A DNA stretch of 12,937 nt from Desulfobulbaceae bacterium UBA2262 (GTDB lineage: Bacteria; Desulfobacterota; Desulfobulbia; Desulfobulbales; Desulfurivibrionaceae): contig DDXK01000058.1 of assembly GCA_002347185.1 (NCBI GenBank), positions 23,660 to 36,596 on the forward strand, written 5' to 3'. Of this stretch, positions 1 through 6,516 are shown piece after piece. A model generated the notes under the pieces. That model worked only from the letters and a program-made list of their open reading frames with translations, ran no database searches and was not told the origin of the DNA. The stretch's first letter is position 1. Each line of letters begins with the position of its first letter. The position numbers and the translations under genes were made by a program.

Positions 1-2032
1 GGTCTTCTGGGAGGCGCTCTCCTTTGCCGTCTCCGCCCATCAGGACCAGCGGCGCAAGTCCGGCGAGGCCTATGTGAGCCATCCCCTGCAGGTGGCGCAG
101 ATCCTGGTGGAGGAGCTGGAGATCCGCGACCCGGAGCTGCTGGCCGCCGCCGTGCTCCACGACACCGTGGAGGATGTGCCCGAGGTGACCAGCGAGGTGA
201 TCGGGGAGATCTTCGGCAAGAACATCGAGGTCTTTGTCGACGCCTGCACCAAGATCACCCATTTCTCCGGCGACAAGCAGACCTTTTACAAGCTGGTCCA
301 CCGCAAGCTCTTTTCCGGGGCGGCCGCGCATCTCGAAGTGATGCTGATCAAGCTGGCCGACCGCCTGCACAACCTGCGGACCATGGAGTCCATGCCCAAG
401 CACAAGCGGCAGAAGATCGCCGAGGAAACCCTGGACATCTATGCGCCCCTGGCCCGGGTCATGGGGCTGTACGGCATGAAGCGCGAGCTTTACAATCTCG
501 CCCTGATGTACAAGTTTCCCCGCCAGAGCCAGAAGGTGCTGGCGATGATCAACAAGCTCAAGGACAGCGAGGAAGTGCTTGCCATCAAGCGCAACCTCGA
601 AGGGAAGATGAAGGAAGCGTGGATCACCCACGAGATCCGCATCAAGCCCAAGGGGCTCTGGGCCTATTACGACCCGGCCCAGAAGGTGCTCCACAAATCC
701 ATCGACAACCCCCTGGAATTCATCATCGCCACCAACGATATCCAGACCTGCTACCGGATCCTCGGGGTCATCAACCAGAACTATCCCCCCATACCCCGCA
801 CCATCCGCGATTTCATCGCCAACCCCAAGGCCACCGGCTATCAGAGCCTGCATGTCCGCGCCAACATCCGGGGGCGCAACTACCTGTTCAAGATCCGCAT
901 CGCCGAGATGACCACCTCCTCGCGCACCGGCCTGGTGCGGGAATGGTTCGTGCACAAGAAGGTGCCGAGCAGCTTCGAGGTGGAGTTGCGCGAGATGCTC
1001 GACATCCTCGGCACCGATGAGGATCTTTCCTACCGGGAGATGATCGCCGCCAGCGGCAAGAAATCGATCTACACCTACACTCCCAAGGGCGACCCCATCG
1101 AGCTGCCCAAGAACAGCATCGTCCTCGACTTTGCCTTCAAGGTGCATACCGATGTGGGCCGGCGCTGCATCCGGGCCATTATCGGCAACCGCCAGGTGGA
1201 GCCGGATGCCGTGCTCGAGGATGGCGATCAGGTGCGGATCATTTCCCAGAAGGAGCTTGTCCACTTCGAGCCGGAAATCCAGCATCGCTGCCAGACCCCC
1301 AAGGCCCGCGCCGAGCTGTCCAAGCTCTTCCGGCTGCGGCGGGAGGCGCTTTCCCACGGCATTGGCCAGTCCATCATCCGCCAGGAGCTGAAGCGCTACG
1401 GCCTGCCCTATGACATCCTCGAAAAAGAGGGCATGGAGAGCATCATGGTCTATTTCGGGGTCCGGACCCTGGACGAGCTCTTCCTGGCCGTGGGCGAAGG
1501 GCGGCTGCGCCTGCGGGAGCTTGTTTTCGAGATCAAGAACGGGCTTTACGTGGGCAGGCAAACACTGGAGCCCCCCACCGGCAGCCTGAACCGCATCGAG
1601 CTTTCCGACCTTGACCCGGCCTGCATCAAGCTCTCCCGCTGCTGCAATCCCATCCCCACCGAAAAAGGGTTGTACGGGCTGCTCAGCGAACGGGGACTGT
1701 CGATTCATCACAAGGAGTGCGCCACCATTCCCTCTCTGAAAATTCAGCGGGAAGACGTGGTGGAGGTGCGCTGGCGCCTCAAGGAAACCCGGGTGGGCAA
1801 GCCACAGACTATTCTGATCCTGGAGGCGCCTTCCCGCAACCGGGTGCTGATGATGCTGGGGGTGGCCCCGGAGGAGATGAAGATCGCCGAGATCGACCGC
1901 CTTTCCCCCCAGGAGTCGAGGACCTCGGCCTGGCAGATTGCCTTCCGGGTGGAAAACCTGCAGGGACTCAAGAATATCCTCGGCCACATCGCCAAGACCG
2001 GCATGGCCTACGAATTCGGCCTGGAGCTGTAG
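1..2032 (+). CDS. RelA/SpoT-family (p)ppGpp hydrolase with degenerate synthetase domain (5' partial)
   Basis: A long RSH enzyme controlling the stringent-response alarmone. The gene is open from base 2 and its start lies upstream; 676 residues are visible, so only a short N-terminal piece is missing compared with the usual 700-750. Visible order: HD hydrolase (about residues 1-150), synthetase-like region (190-330), TGS (about 352-415), helical region, CC-type zinc/RIS motif (CIKLSRCCNPIP, about 540), ACT-like C-terminus. The metal-binding hydrolase residues are present: the SHP histidine (76-84), HDTVED (158-175) and LADRLHNLRT (near 353-384). In the synthetase, a gapless match to E. coli SpoT over 23 residues puts Asn (707-709) where the catalytic Asp belongs. 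The EVQIRT motif reads LFKIRI, so the catalytic Glu is Leu (884-886). I infer a hydrolase-only or regulatory RSH. It should not be named relA or spoT without the full gene set. Confidence 0.93.
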   Translation, partial: VFWEALSFAVSAHQDQRRKSGEAYVSHPLQVAQILVEELEIRDPELLAAAVLHDTVEDVPEVTSEVIGEIFGKNIEVFVDACTKITHFSGDKQTFYKLVHRKLFSGAAAHLEVMLIKLADRLHNLRTMESMPKHKRQKIAEETLDIYAPLARVMGLYGMKRELYNLALMYKFPRQSQKVLAMINKLKDSEEVLAIKRNLEGKMKEAWITHEIRIKPKGLWAYYDPAQKVLHKSIDNPLEFIIATNDIQTCYRILGVINQNYPPIPRTIRDFIANPKATGYQSLHVRANIRGRNYLFKIRIAEMTTSSRTGLVREWFVHKKVPSSFEVELREMLDILGTDEDLSYREMIAASGKKSIYTYTPKGDPIELPKNSIVLDFAFKVHTDVGRRCIRAIIGNRQVEPDAVLEDGDQVRIISQKELVHFEPEIQHRCQTPKARAELSKLFRLRREALSHGIGQSIIRQELKRYGLPYDILEKEGMESIMVYFGVRTLDELFLAVGEGRLRLRELVFEIKNGLYVGRQTLEPPTGSLNRIELSDLDPACIKLSRCCNPIPTEKGLYGLLSERGLSIHHKECATIPSLKIQREDVVEVRWRLKETRVGKPQTILILEAPSRNRVLMMLGVAPEEMKIAEIDRLSPQESRTSAWQIAFRVENLQGLKNILGHIAKTGMAYEFGLEL

Positions 2033-2057
2033 CGGGTCAGCTCCAGAATTGGAGTTT

Positions 2058-2075
2058 ACTGATCCGTCAGTTTTT
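2058..2075 (+). terminator. weak candidate intrinsic terminator after the RSH gene
   Basis: A 5-bp inverted repeat (ACTGA / TCAGT) closes a TCCG tetraloop of the UNCG class and runs straight into a T run (2071-2075), 25 bases after the RSH stop codon. The stem is short, so efficiency is doubtful. A second small stem-loop (CTCCA-GAAT-TGGAG, 2041-2054) lies just before it. The same dyad also has the 5-N4-5 geometry of an FNR-type operator, but it sits between two gene 3' ends, where an operator is unlikely. Confidence 0.35.
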
Positions 2076-2092
2076 CTCGGCCTTTGGCCGAG
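2076..2092. other. perfect 7-bp stem-loop between convergent genes
   Basis: CTCGGCC and GGCCGAG form a perfect 7-bp GC-rich stem with a TTT loop, between the 3' ends of the RSH gene and the FNR-type regulator. On the plus strand the T run precedes rather than follows the stem, and on the minus strand the stem is followed by A residues. It is therefore not a canonical intrinsic terminator in either direction. It could still stabilise mRNA ends or slow polymerase. Confidence 0.4.
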
Positions 2093-2112
2093 GGTGCTCC
2101 CTTCGCCGCTTC

Positions 2113-2133
2113 GACTGGTTGTGGGACTGGTTG
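2113..2133. repeat. short tandem direct repeat, two copies, 12-base period
   Basis: GACTGGTTG occurs twice (2113-2121 and 2125-2133), separated by TGG, in the gap between the RSH gene and the FNR-type regulator. Two 9-base copies are too few to assign a function, and the match could be chance. Confidence 0.5.
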
Positions 2134-2156
2134 CTTTTGTGGAAATTCCCAGCTCG

Positions 2157-2837
2157 TTATAACTTCTCCCCCATGGCCAGGTCGGCGAGGCTGTCCCGGT
2201 CCAGGATGGTGATCTGGGGACCGTCGATGGCGAGCAGCCCCTGTCTGGCCAGCCTGGCGAGAATCCGGGAGAGGGTTTCCGGGATGGTGCCCAGCAGGCT
2301 GGCCAGCTGCGCCTTGCTGATATTGAGCTTCACCGTCGCCGCATCGTCCTGCTGTTCGCTGAGATAGAGCAGGTGGGCGGCGAGCCTGCCCGGGACCTCC
2401 TTGAGGGAGAGGTCTTCGATCAGATGGGCAAATTTCTTGAGCCGCATGGAGAGGGCGGCCAGCATGTTCATGGCCAGGGAGGGGTTCTGCTGGATCAGGT
2501 CGATGAAGGCCCGGCGGGGCAGGAAGAGAACCCTGCTTTTTTCCAGGGCCAGGGCATGGGCCGGGAAGGTGGTGCCGGTGAAAACCGCCGCCTCGGCAAA
2601 GGGCTCGCCCGGCCCGAAGAGGTGGAGAATCTGCTCCTTGCCCTCCACGGAAAGCTTGTAGATCTTGACCAGCCCCTCCATCACCACGAAAAAGCCGGTG
2701 CCCGGATCGCCCTCGGCAAAGATCTCCTGGCCGCGGCGATAATCCTGCATGGTCGTGATCATGGCCAGGTCGTCATACTGCCCGGTGGTCAGCCCGCCGA
2801 AGAGCGGAACGGTTTTCAGGAAGCTTACCAGATTCAT
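2157..2837 (-). CDS. Crp/Fnr-family transcriptional regulator (FNR-type DNA-recognition helix)
   Basis: A 226-residue one-component regulator. An N-terminal cyclic-nucleotide-binding-like beta barrel (about 10-125; jelly-roll motif FGPGEPFAEAAVF at 74-86) is followed by a long dimer helix (about 120-145) and a C-terminal winged helix-turn-helix (about 172-210). The recognition helix reads ETLSR (187-191), the E-x-x-S-R signature of FNR, DNR and related proteins rather than the RETVGR of CRP, so an FNR-like TTGAT-N4-ATCAA target is predicted. There is no N-terminal cysteine cluster, hence no FNR-style 4Fe-4S oxygen sensor. The pocket lacks the CRP arginine-serine cAMP signature. A redox or nitric-oxide role of the DNR/HcpR kind is possible but unproven. 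Its ATG overlaps the stop of the upstream phosphopantetheinyl transferase (ATGA), so the two are probably translationally coupled. Confidence 0.93.
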   Translation of the reverse strand: MNLVSFLKTVPLFGGLTTGQYDDLAMITTMQDYRRGQEIFAEGDPGTGFFVVMEGLVKIYKLSVEGKEQILHLFGPGEPFAEAAVFTGTTFPAHALALEKSRVLFLPRRAFIDLIQQNPSLAMNMLAALSMRLKKFAHLIEDLSLKEVPGRLAAHLLYLSEQQDDAATVKLNISKAQLASLLGTIPETLSRILARLARQGLLAIDGPQITILDRDSLADLAMGEKL

Positions 2838-3610
2838 CTGCCTACTCCATCGAGGTTGGGGGGGAGAACGGCCAAGGCCCAGGCGAGATTGCGCGCAAGC
2901 CAGGCCTGCACCGCAAGTTCGCCTCCTGGTCCCGCGGCGGAACGTTCGGCCAGAAAACGCAGGGAAAAATGGGGATCGGGGCCGCCTGCCTCCTGACGCA
3001 CCTCAAGCAGGGTCATCTCCAGAAAGCCGAGCAGGGGCGCAAGCGGCATCAGCTTGCGGATCGCCTCCTTGGCGGACCAGAGCAGGGTGAGCGCCCCGAT
3101 CGTGCCGGCGCGCGGCAGGAGTTCCCGGGCGAGGAGCGCTTCCTCCGGCCGGGAGAGAAAACGGCTGCGCAGGGCGAGGAGCCTGCCGGTGAGTTCCTGC
3201 AGATCGAAGCCGCAGGCCGTGGTCGCGGCCAAGGCCCCGGCCAGCGGCCCGCTGTGGGAGATGGAGAGGTGGAGTCCGGGCTGCGTCCGCACCAAGGGCC
3301 GGCCGTCTTCCGCCGCGCCAATGCCGATTGCGGGCCAGGCTGGTTTTTCGCTCCCCAGCAGGCGGGACACCGCGCATTTTGCCGCGAGGCGGCCGCCCAG
3401 CCACTCCCGCCGCCGTTTTTCCAACGAAAAACGGGCCAGGGACTCCTCTTCTTCCCGGGAGAGAAAGCGTTCCCCGCTCGCGGGATCGCGGCCGGCCGGC
3501 AGGAAGGGGGTGAGTTCGGCAAGGGTGACGAGGGCCAGGGCGCAAGAAGCGCCGCCCTCCAGGCGATCCGCCAGGGAAAGCGTAGAGGCGAAAGGGCAGG
3601 GAGTGCTCAT
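2834..3610 (-). CDS. 4'-phosphopantetheinyl transferase superfamily protein (Sfp type)
   Basis: Predicted to move the phosphopantetheine arm of coenzyme A onto a serine of a carrier protein. 258 residues, within the size of two-lobed Sfp-type enzymes. Landmarks: RRREWLGGRLAAK (about 66-78), LHLSISHSG (113-121; substrate pocket and catalytic His), GFDLQ (134-138) and WSAKEAIRK (178-186; the Glu is the catalytic/metal ligand). The usual G-x-D-x-E motif has Gln138 in place of the Glu, so one metal ligand is altered; some family members tolerate this. The open frame continues upstream to 4129, but that part runs antisense to cvpA and is not protein-like. Met at 3610 is where family similarity begins, though its Shine-Dalgarno sequence is weak. 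No carrier protein or polyketide/peptide synthase lies nearby, so the acceptor is unknown. The last codon overlaps the start of the FNR-type regulator. Confidence 0.88.
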   Translation of the reverse strand: MSTPCPFASTLSLADRLEGGASCALALVTLAELTPFLPAGRDPASGERFLSREEEESLARFSLEKRRREWLGGRLAAKCAVSRLLGSEKPAWPAIGIGAAEDGRPLVRTQPGLHLSISHSGPLAGALAATTACGFDLQELTGRLLALRSRFLSRPEEALLARELLPRAGTIGALTLLWSAKEAIRKLMPLAPLLGFLEMTLLEVRQEAGGPDPHFSLRFLAERSAAGPGGELAVQAWLARNLAWALAVLPPNLDGVGR

Positions 3611-3634
3611 CTGCGGCGCCTGAAAGGAAAATGC

Positions 3635-3663
3635 TTGCTCTGGTCGGCAAGTTTTTGTATGCC
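3635..3663 (+). promoter_or_regulatory. possible sigma70-like promoter for the CvpA gene
   Basis: TTGCTC (3635-3640) and TATGCC (3658-3663) stand 17 bases apart in the 90-base divergent gap, ending 37 bases before the cvpA-family start. Each hexamer matches consensus at only three of six positions, so this is tentative. Confidence 0.2.
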
Positions 3664-3700
3664 TGAGCCATGAGCGCTTATCAACCATCCTGACACGACC

Positions 3701-4273
3701 ATGACCGCACTTGACTTCGGCGTTCTCGCCATCATCGTTCTCTTCCTTGTCCGCGGCGTCTGGGTGGGCTTTGTCCGCCAGCTGGCCTCCATCGCCGGGC
3801 TTCTCCTCGGTTTTTTGATTGCCGGGCGCTATTACCAGGCCTTCAGCCCGCTGCTGGCCTCCTTTGTCCCTTCGCCCCAGCTCCGTTTTCTTATAACCTA
3901 TGCGCTCATTTTTCTCGCGGTCTTTCTCGCCGCCGTCGCCCTGGGCCTGGTTTTGAAAAAGGTGATGACCATCTCGCTGCTCGACTGGTTTGACCGGTTG
4001 CTGGGCGGTCTTTTCGGCCTGGGCAAGGCCGCCGTCGTCGCCACCGTCGCCTTCATGCTCCTCTCTTCTTTTCTGGCCAGCGCCAACCCCTTGCTGGCCA
4101 ACTCCTTTTCCTCCCATTACCTGCGGCAAAGCGCCGAGCTCTTCCGTAGCCAGATCAAGGATCAGGAGCTCAGGCGGCGTTTTTTCCTCCAGGAACCGGC
4201 CATTTCCCTACCGGTGCTTTCCGTACCAGCGGGCAAGACGCCCCGGATCGACCCCGAGAAGGTAGCCAAGTAA
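3701..4273 (+). CDS. CvpA family inner-membrane protein
   Basis: A 190-residue membrane protein of the CvpA family, named for a protein needed for colicin V production in E. coli; in many bacteria the family is linked to envelope stress resistance. Four hydrophobic segments are visible (about 5-20, 27-43, 62-86 and 100-125). The conserved GFVRQLASIAG (23-33) follows the first, and WFDRLLGGLFGLGKA (96-110) leads into the fourth. The C-terminal 65 residues are hydrophilic and probably cytoplasmic. The ATG has no good Shine-Dalgarno sequence. A 7-codon reading frame (3670-3693) ends 7 bases before it and might couple translation. The 3' end overlaps the opposing glycosyltransferase gene by 66 bases, so both coding sequences share that DNA antisense. 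The gene is monocistronic here. Confidence 0.9.
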   Translation: MTALDFGVLAIIVLFLVRGVWVGFVRQLASIAGLLLGFLIAGRYYQAFSPLLASFVPSPQLRFLITYALIFLAVFLAAVALGLVLKKVMTISLLDWFDRLLGGLFGLGKAAVVATVAFMLLSSFLASANPLLANSFSSHYLRQSAELFRSQIKDQELRRRFFLQEPAISLPVLSVPAGKTPRIDPEKVAK

Positions 4274-4906
4274 GATCAGCTGGTTGCGGAGGGTGACGCG
4301 CAGCAGCCCGAGACGGAGCCAGCGGCGGGGCGAGGTCCGGGCCGGGGCCGAAAGGAGGGTGATTCTGCCCAGCCCCCGCAGGCGGCGGACCAGGGCGAGA
4401 TCCTCAAGCAGGGGGATTTCTGCGAAGCCGCCCACGGCCTGGAATCGTTCCGCGCTGAGGAAAAGGGCCTGATCCCCGTAGGGAAGGGAGAAAGCGCGGG
4501 CCCGCCAGTTGACGAGCCGTTCAAGCAGGCGAAAGCGCCAGCCTGGCGCGGCAACGGCGAAGCGGAAGGCGCCGGCTGCGAGGTCCGGCTGGCGCAGGGC
4601 CTGTTCGATCAGCCCGGGGAAGGCTTCCGGCAGCCTGGTGTCGGCGTGGAGAAAGAGCAGGATCCGGCCGCGGGCCGCCCTGGCGCCGGCGTTGAGCTGG
4701 TGGCCCCGCCCGGCCGTGGCCTGCAGTACCGTGGCCCCCGCCGCCTCGGCCAGGGCCACGGTGCGGTCGCTGCTGCCGCCATCCACCACCAGCACCTCGA
4801 TCCCGGGCCGACCCGCCGCCTGACGGACGGCGGCGGAAATTTCCGTCTCCTCATTCAGGGAGGGGATGATCACGGAAATATCGCAGATCTTCGGGGCGGT
4901 CGACAT
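4208..4906 (-). CDS. TIGR04283-type family 2 glycosyltransferase
   Basis: A 232-residue GT-A glycosyltransferase. VIIPSLNEE (12-20) and VVDGGSSDRT (40-49) bind the nucleotide sugar, and LHADT (86-90) stands at the position of the DxD metal motif. PYGDQALF and PLLEDLALVRRL follow in the second half, and the C-terminus LLGVDPGRLARWYG is typical of the TIGR04283 family ('rSAM/selenodomain-associated transferase 2'). No membrane segment is evident. Acceptor and sugar are unknown. Met at 4906 was chosen because GGAAGAG stands 7 bases before it and family similarity starts at once; the frame runs further upstream only as a shadow of the next gene. It overlaps the DUF2064 gene by 56 bases in another frame, consistent with the two working as a pair, and overlaps cvpA tail to tail. 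Confidence 0.92.
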   Translation of the reverse strand: MSTAPKICDISVIIPSLNEETEISAAVRQAAGRPGIEVLVVDGGSSDRTVALAEAAGATVLQATAGRGHQLNAGARAARGRILLFLHADTRLPEAFPGLIEQALRQPDLAAGAFRFAVAAPGWRFRLLERLVNWRARAFSLPYGDQALFLSAERFQAVGGFAEIPLLEDLALVRRLRGLGRITLLSAPARTSPRRWLRLGLLRVTLRNQLILLGYLLGVDPGRLARWYGKHR

Positions 4907-5480
4907 CGGCGAGCTCTTCCAGAATTCTGGTTGCAAGGGAGAGGGCTTTTGCCCGGTAAAGGGTCTTGGCCAGCACCTGGCTGCTCCCCCAGGGGATGGC
5001 GCGGAACAGTTCCGGCTGCGGGCTGGCAAGGCCGATGAGGTAGTAGCCCCCGTCCGCGGCCGGTCCCAGCACCAGGTCGTTTTCGGCCAGGGCGGCAAAA
5101 GCCTCGCCGAGGATCCGCGCGCTCAGTCCCGGGCAGTCGGCGCCGATGAGCACCACCCGCCGGGCTCCTCCGGCAAAGGCGGCGGCAAAGGCGGCCAGCA
5201 GCCGTTCCCCCAGGCTGTCCCCCTCCTGGGGCAGGCAGGGCAGGGAGCGGCCAAGCCACTCTTCCATGCCGGCCCGGTCGCCGTCGGCGAAACGGATTTC
5301 GCCGCTGATCGGGGTGCCATCCAGAAAGAGGCGCATCCGGGCCACGGTCGCCTCGGTGAGGCGGCGCTGGAGAGCCGCGGCGCCTTCCGGGCCGAGGCGC
5401 GGGATCAGACGAGTTTTGCTTTCCCCGGGCCGGGGATAGCGGGTAAAAAGAACGAGTTTTGCCGGAGTCGCCTTGTTCAT
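4851..5480 (-). CDS. DUF2064 / TIGR04282-type transferase
   Basis: A 209-residue GT-A-fold protein of the DUF2064 family ('rSAM/selenodomain-associated transferase 1', COG3222), distantly like nucleotidyltransferases. Motifs: LFTRYPRPGESKTRL (11-25; nucleotide loop), QEGDSLGERL (85-94), IGADCPGL (112-119; metal/nucleotide site), LGPAADGGYYLIGL (138-151) and DVDRPEDL (192-199). The length is normal. It is the upstream gene of a two-gene unit with the TIGR04283-type glycosyltransferase; in many genomes the two are neighbours or fused, so they probably act in one pathway. No radical SAM or selenodomain gene is visible here, so the family's nickname is not supported by this context. The ATG lacks a clear Shine-Dalgarno sequence. 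It diverges from the UPF0280 gene. Confidence 0.92.
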   Translation of the reverse strand: MNKATPAKLVLFTRYPRPGESKTRLIPRLGPEGAAALQRRLTEATVARMRLFLDGTPISGEIRFADGDRAGMEEWLGRSLPCLPQEGDSLGERLLAAFAAAFAGGARRVVLIGADCPGLSARILGEAFAALAENDLVLGPAADGGYYLIGLASPQPELFRAIPWGSSQVLAKTLYRAKALSLATRILEELADVDRPEDLRYFRDHPLPE

Positions 5481-5576
5481 GCGTCAGGAAGCGCCATGGC
5501 TCGCTCGTGTCGTGCGCCAGGGCCTTGGCTAAAAATAAATGCCGCAGAAAAATATCCTCCACCATACCAGTCTGCC

Positions 5577-6341
5577 GTGAGCCTCAAAAGAAAAAAAAAT
5601 CCCCCTCCCGCCTCCTACCGCAAGCGAACCTATCGCAATCTGATCGACCAGGGCGCCTTGTGCGGCTTTTTTGTGCGGGTCCGGGAAACGGATCTGCACA
5701 TCCTTGCCTCCGAGGAGCTGAGCGAACTTGCCCAGGAACGGGTCTACCACTATCGGAGTCAGCTGGAAACCTACCTGGGTGCGCACCCAGATTTTCTGCC
5801 CGCCCTGCGGCCCTTGCCCTTCGACCCCACCGCCCCCGCCCTGGTCAAGAGCATGCTCCAGGCCGGGCTGGCTGCGGAGGTCGGCCCCATGGCCGCGGTG
5901 GCCGGGGCGATCGCCGAATATGTGGGCAGGGATCTCCTCGCCGCCGGTGCCGCCGAGGTGGTGGTGGAAAACGGCGGCGATATCTATCTGGCCAGAAAAG
6001 AGGCAAGCGTGATCGGCATCTTTGCCGGCGCCTCCCCGCTCAGCAACAGAGTGGGGCTCAAGGTCTCCGCTCCGCTCATGCCCATGGGCATCTGCACCTC
6101 TTCCGGGACCGTCGGCCACTCTCTCAGCCTTGGCGAGGCCGATTCGGTCACGGTCCTGGCCAGGGACACCGCCCTGGCCGATGCGGCCGCCACCCGGATC
6201 GGCAACGCGGTTTCTCCCGCTCTCCCCCTGGAAGAGGCCCTGGCTCTGGCCACCGCCATTCCGGGGCTGCTCGCCGTGGTCATCATCCGGGGCGGAGAGC
6301 TTGGCGCCTGGGGCGAAGCGGAGTTGGTGCCCATCGGTTGA
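5577..6341 (+). CDS. UPF0280 (COG2122, ApbE-like) family protein
   Basis: A soluble protein of 254 residues if started at GTG 5577. Recognised from YRKRTYRNL (14-22), VRETDLHI (35-42), VGPMAAVAGAIAEYVG (102-117), ENGGDIYL (131-138), ICTSSGTVGHSLSLGEADSV (172-191) and DAAATRIGN (202-210). The family resembles the flavin transferase ApbE, but its activity is not established. From memory, a Methanosarcina acetivorans member (MA1715) was linked genetically to sulfide assimilation, which would suit a sulfur-metabolising anaerobe. The start is uncertain. GTG 5577 gives the usual family length but has no Shine-Dalgarno sequence. ATG 5496 has AGGAAG four bases upstream and adds 27 residues unlike the family, leaving 15 bases to the divergent DUF2064 gene. 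The open frame before 5496 is an antisense shadow. Confidence 0.88.
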   Translation: MSLKRKKNPPPASYRKRTYRNLIDQGALCGFFVRVRETDLHILASEELSELAQERVYHYRSQLETYLGAHPDFLPALRPLPFDPTAPALVKSMLQAGLAAEVGPMAAVAGAIAEYVGRDLLAAGAAEVVVENGGDIYLARKEASVIGIFAGASPLSNRVGLKVSAPLMPMGICTSSGTVGHSLSLGEADSVTVLARDTALADAAATRIGNAVSPALPLEEALALATAIPGLLAVVIIRGGELGAWGEAELVPIG

Positions 6342-6516
6342 GGGTTCTTTTCTTCGCGCCGCCCCGGGGCTCCTCCCCCATAATTTTTCCCTCAACACTT
6401 TCCCCGGGCCGACCGAAAAGAAACGTATCGGGAGGCTGTTCTGTCCTCTTCCGGAAACACGCGCCGCCCGGGGCGGAAAAGCGGGCCGGAAGGACCCGAC
6501 GCAAAGGGGAGCTGCC

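Noticed and set aside
2058..2071. ACTGA-N4-TCAGT as an operator for the neighbouring FNR-type regulator
   Set aside because: The geometry fits, but the half sites differ from TTGAT and the site lies between two gene 3' ends rather than in a promoter. A weak terminator explains it better.
3611..4129. upstream extension of the phosphopantetheinyl transferase frame
   Set aside because: The added 173 residues are charged, low-complexity sequence antisense to the CvpA gene. Family similarity begins at the Met at 3610.
4866..5495. upstream extension of the UPF0280 frame
   Set aside because: It lies antisense to the DUF2064 gene, which has intact motifs throughout, and contributes nothing resembling the family.
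6361..6370. palindrome GCCCCGGGGC after the UPF0280 gene as terminator or operator
   Set aside because: It has no loop or T run and is expected by chance in GC-rich DNA.
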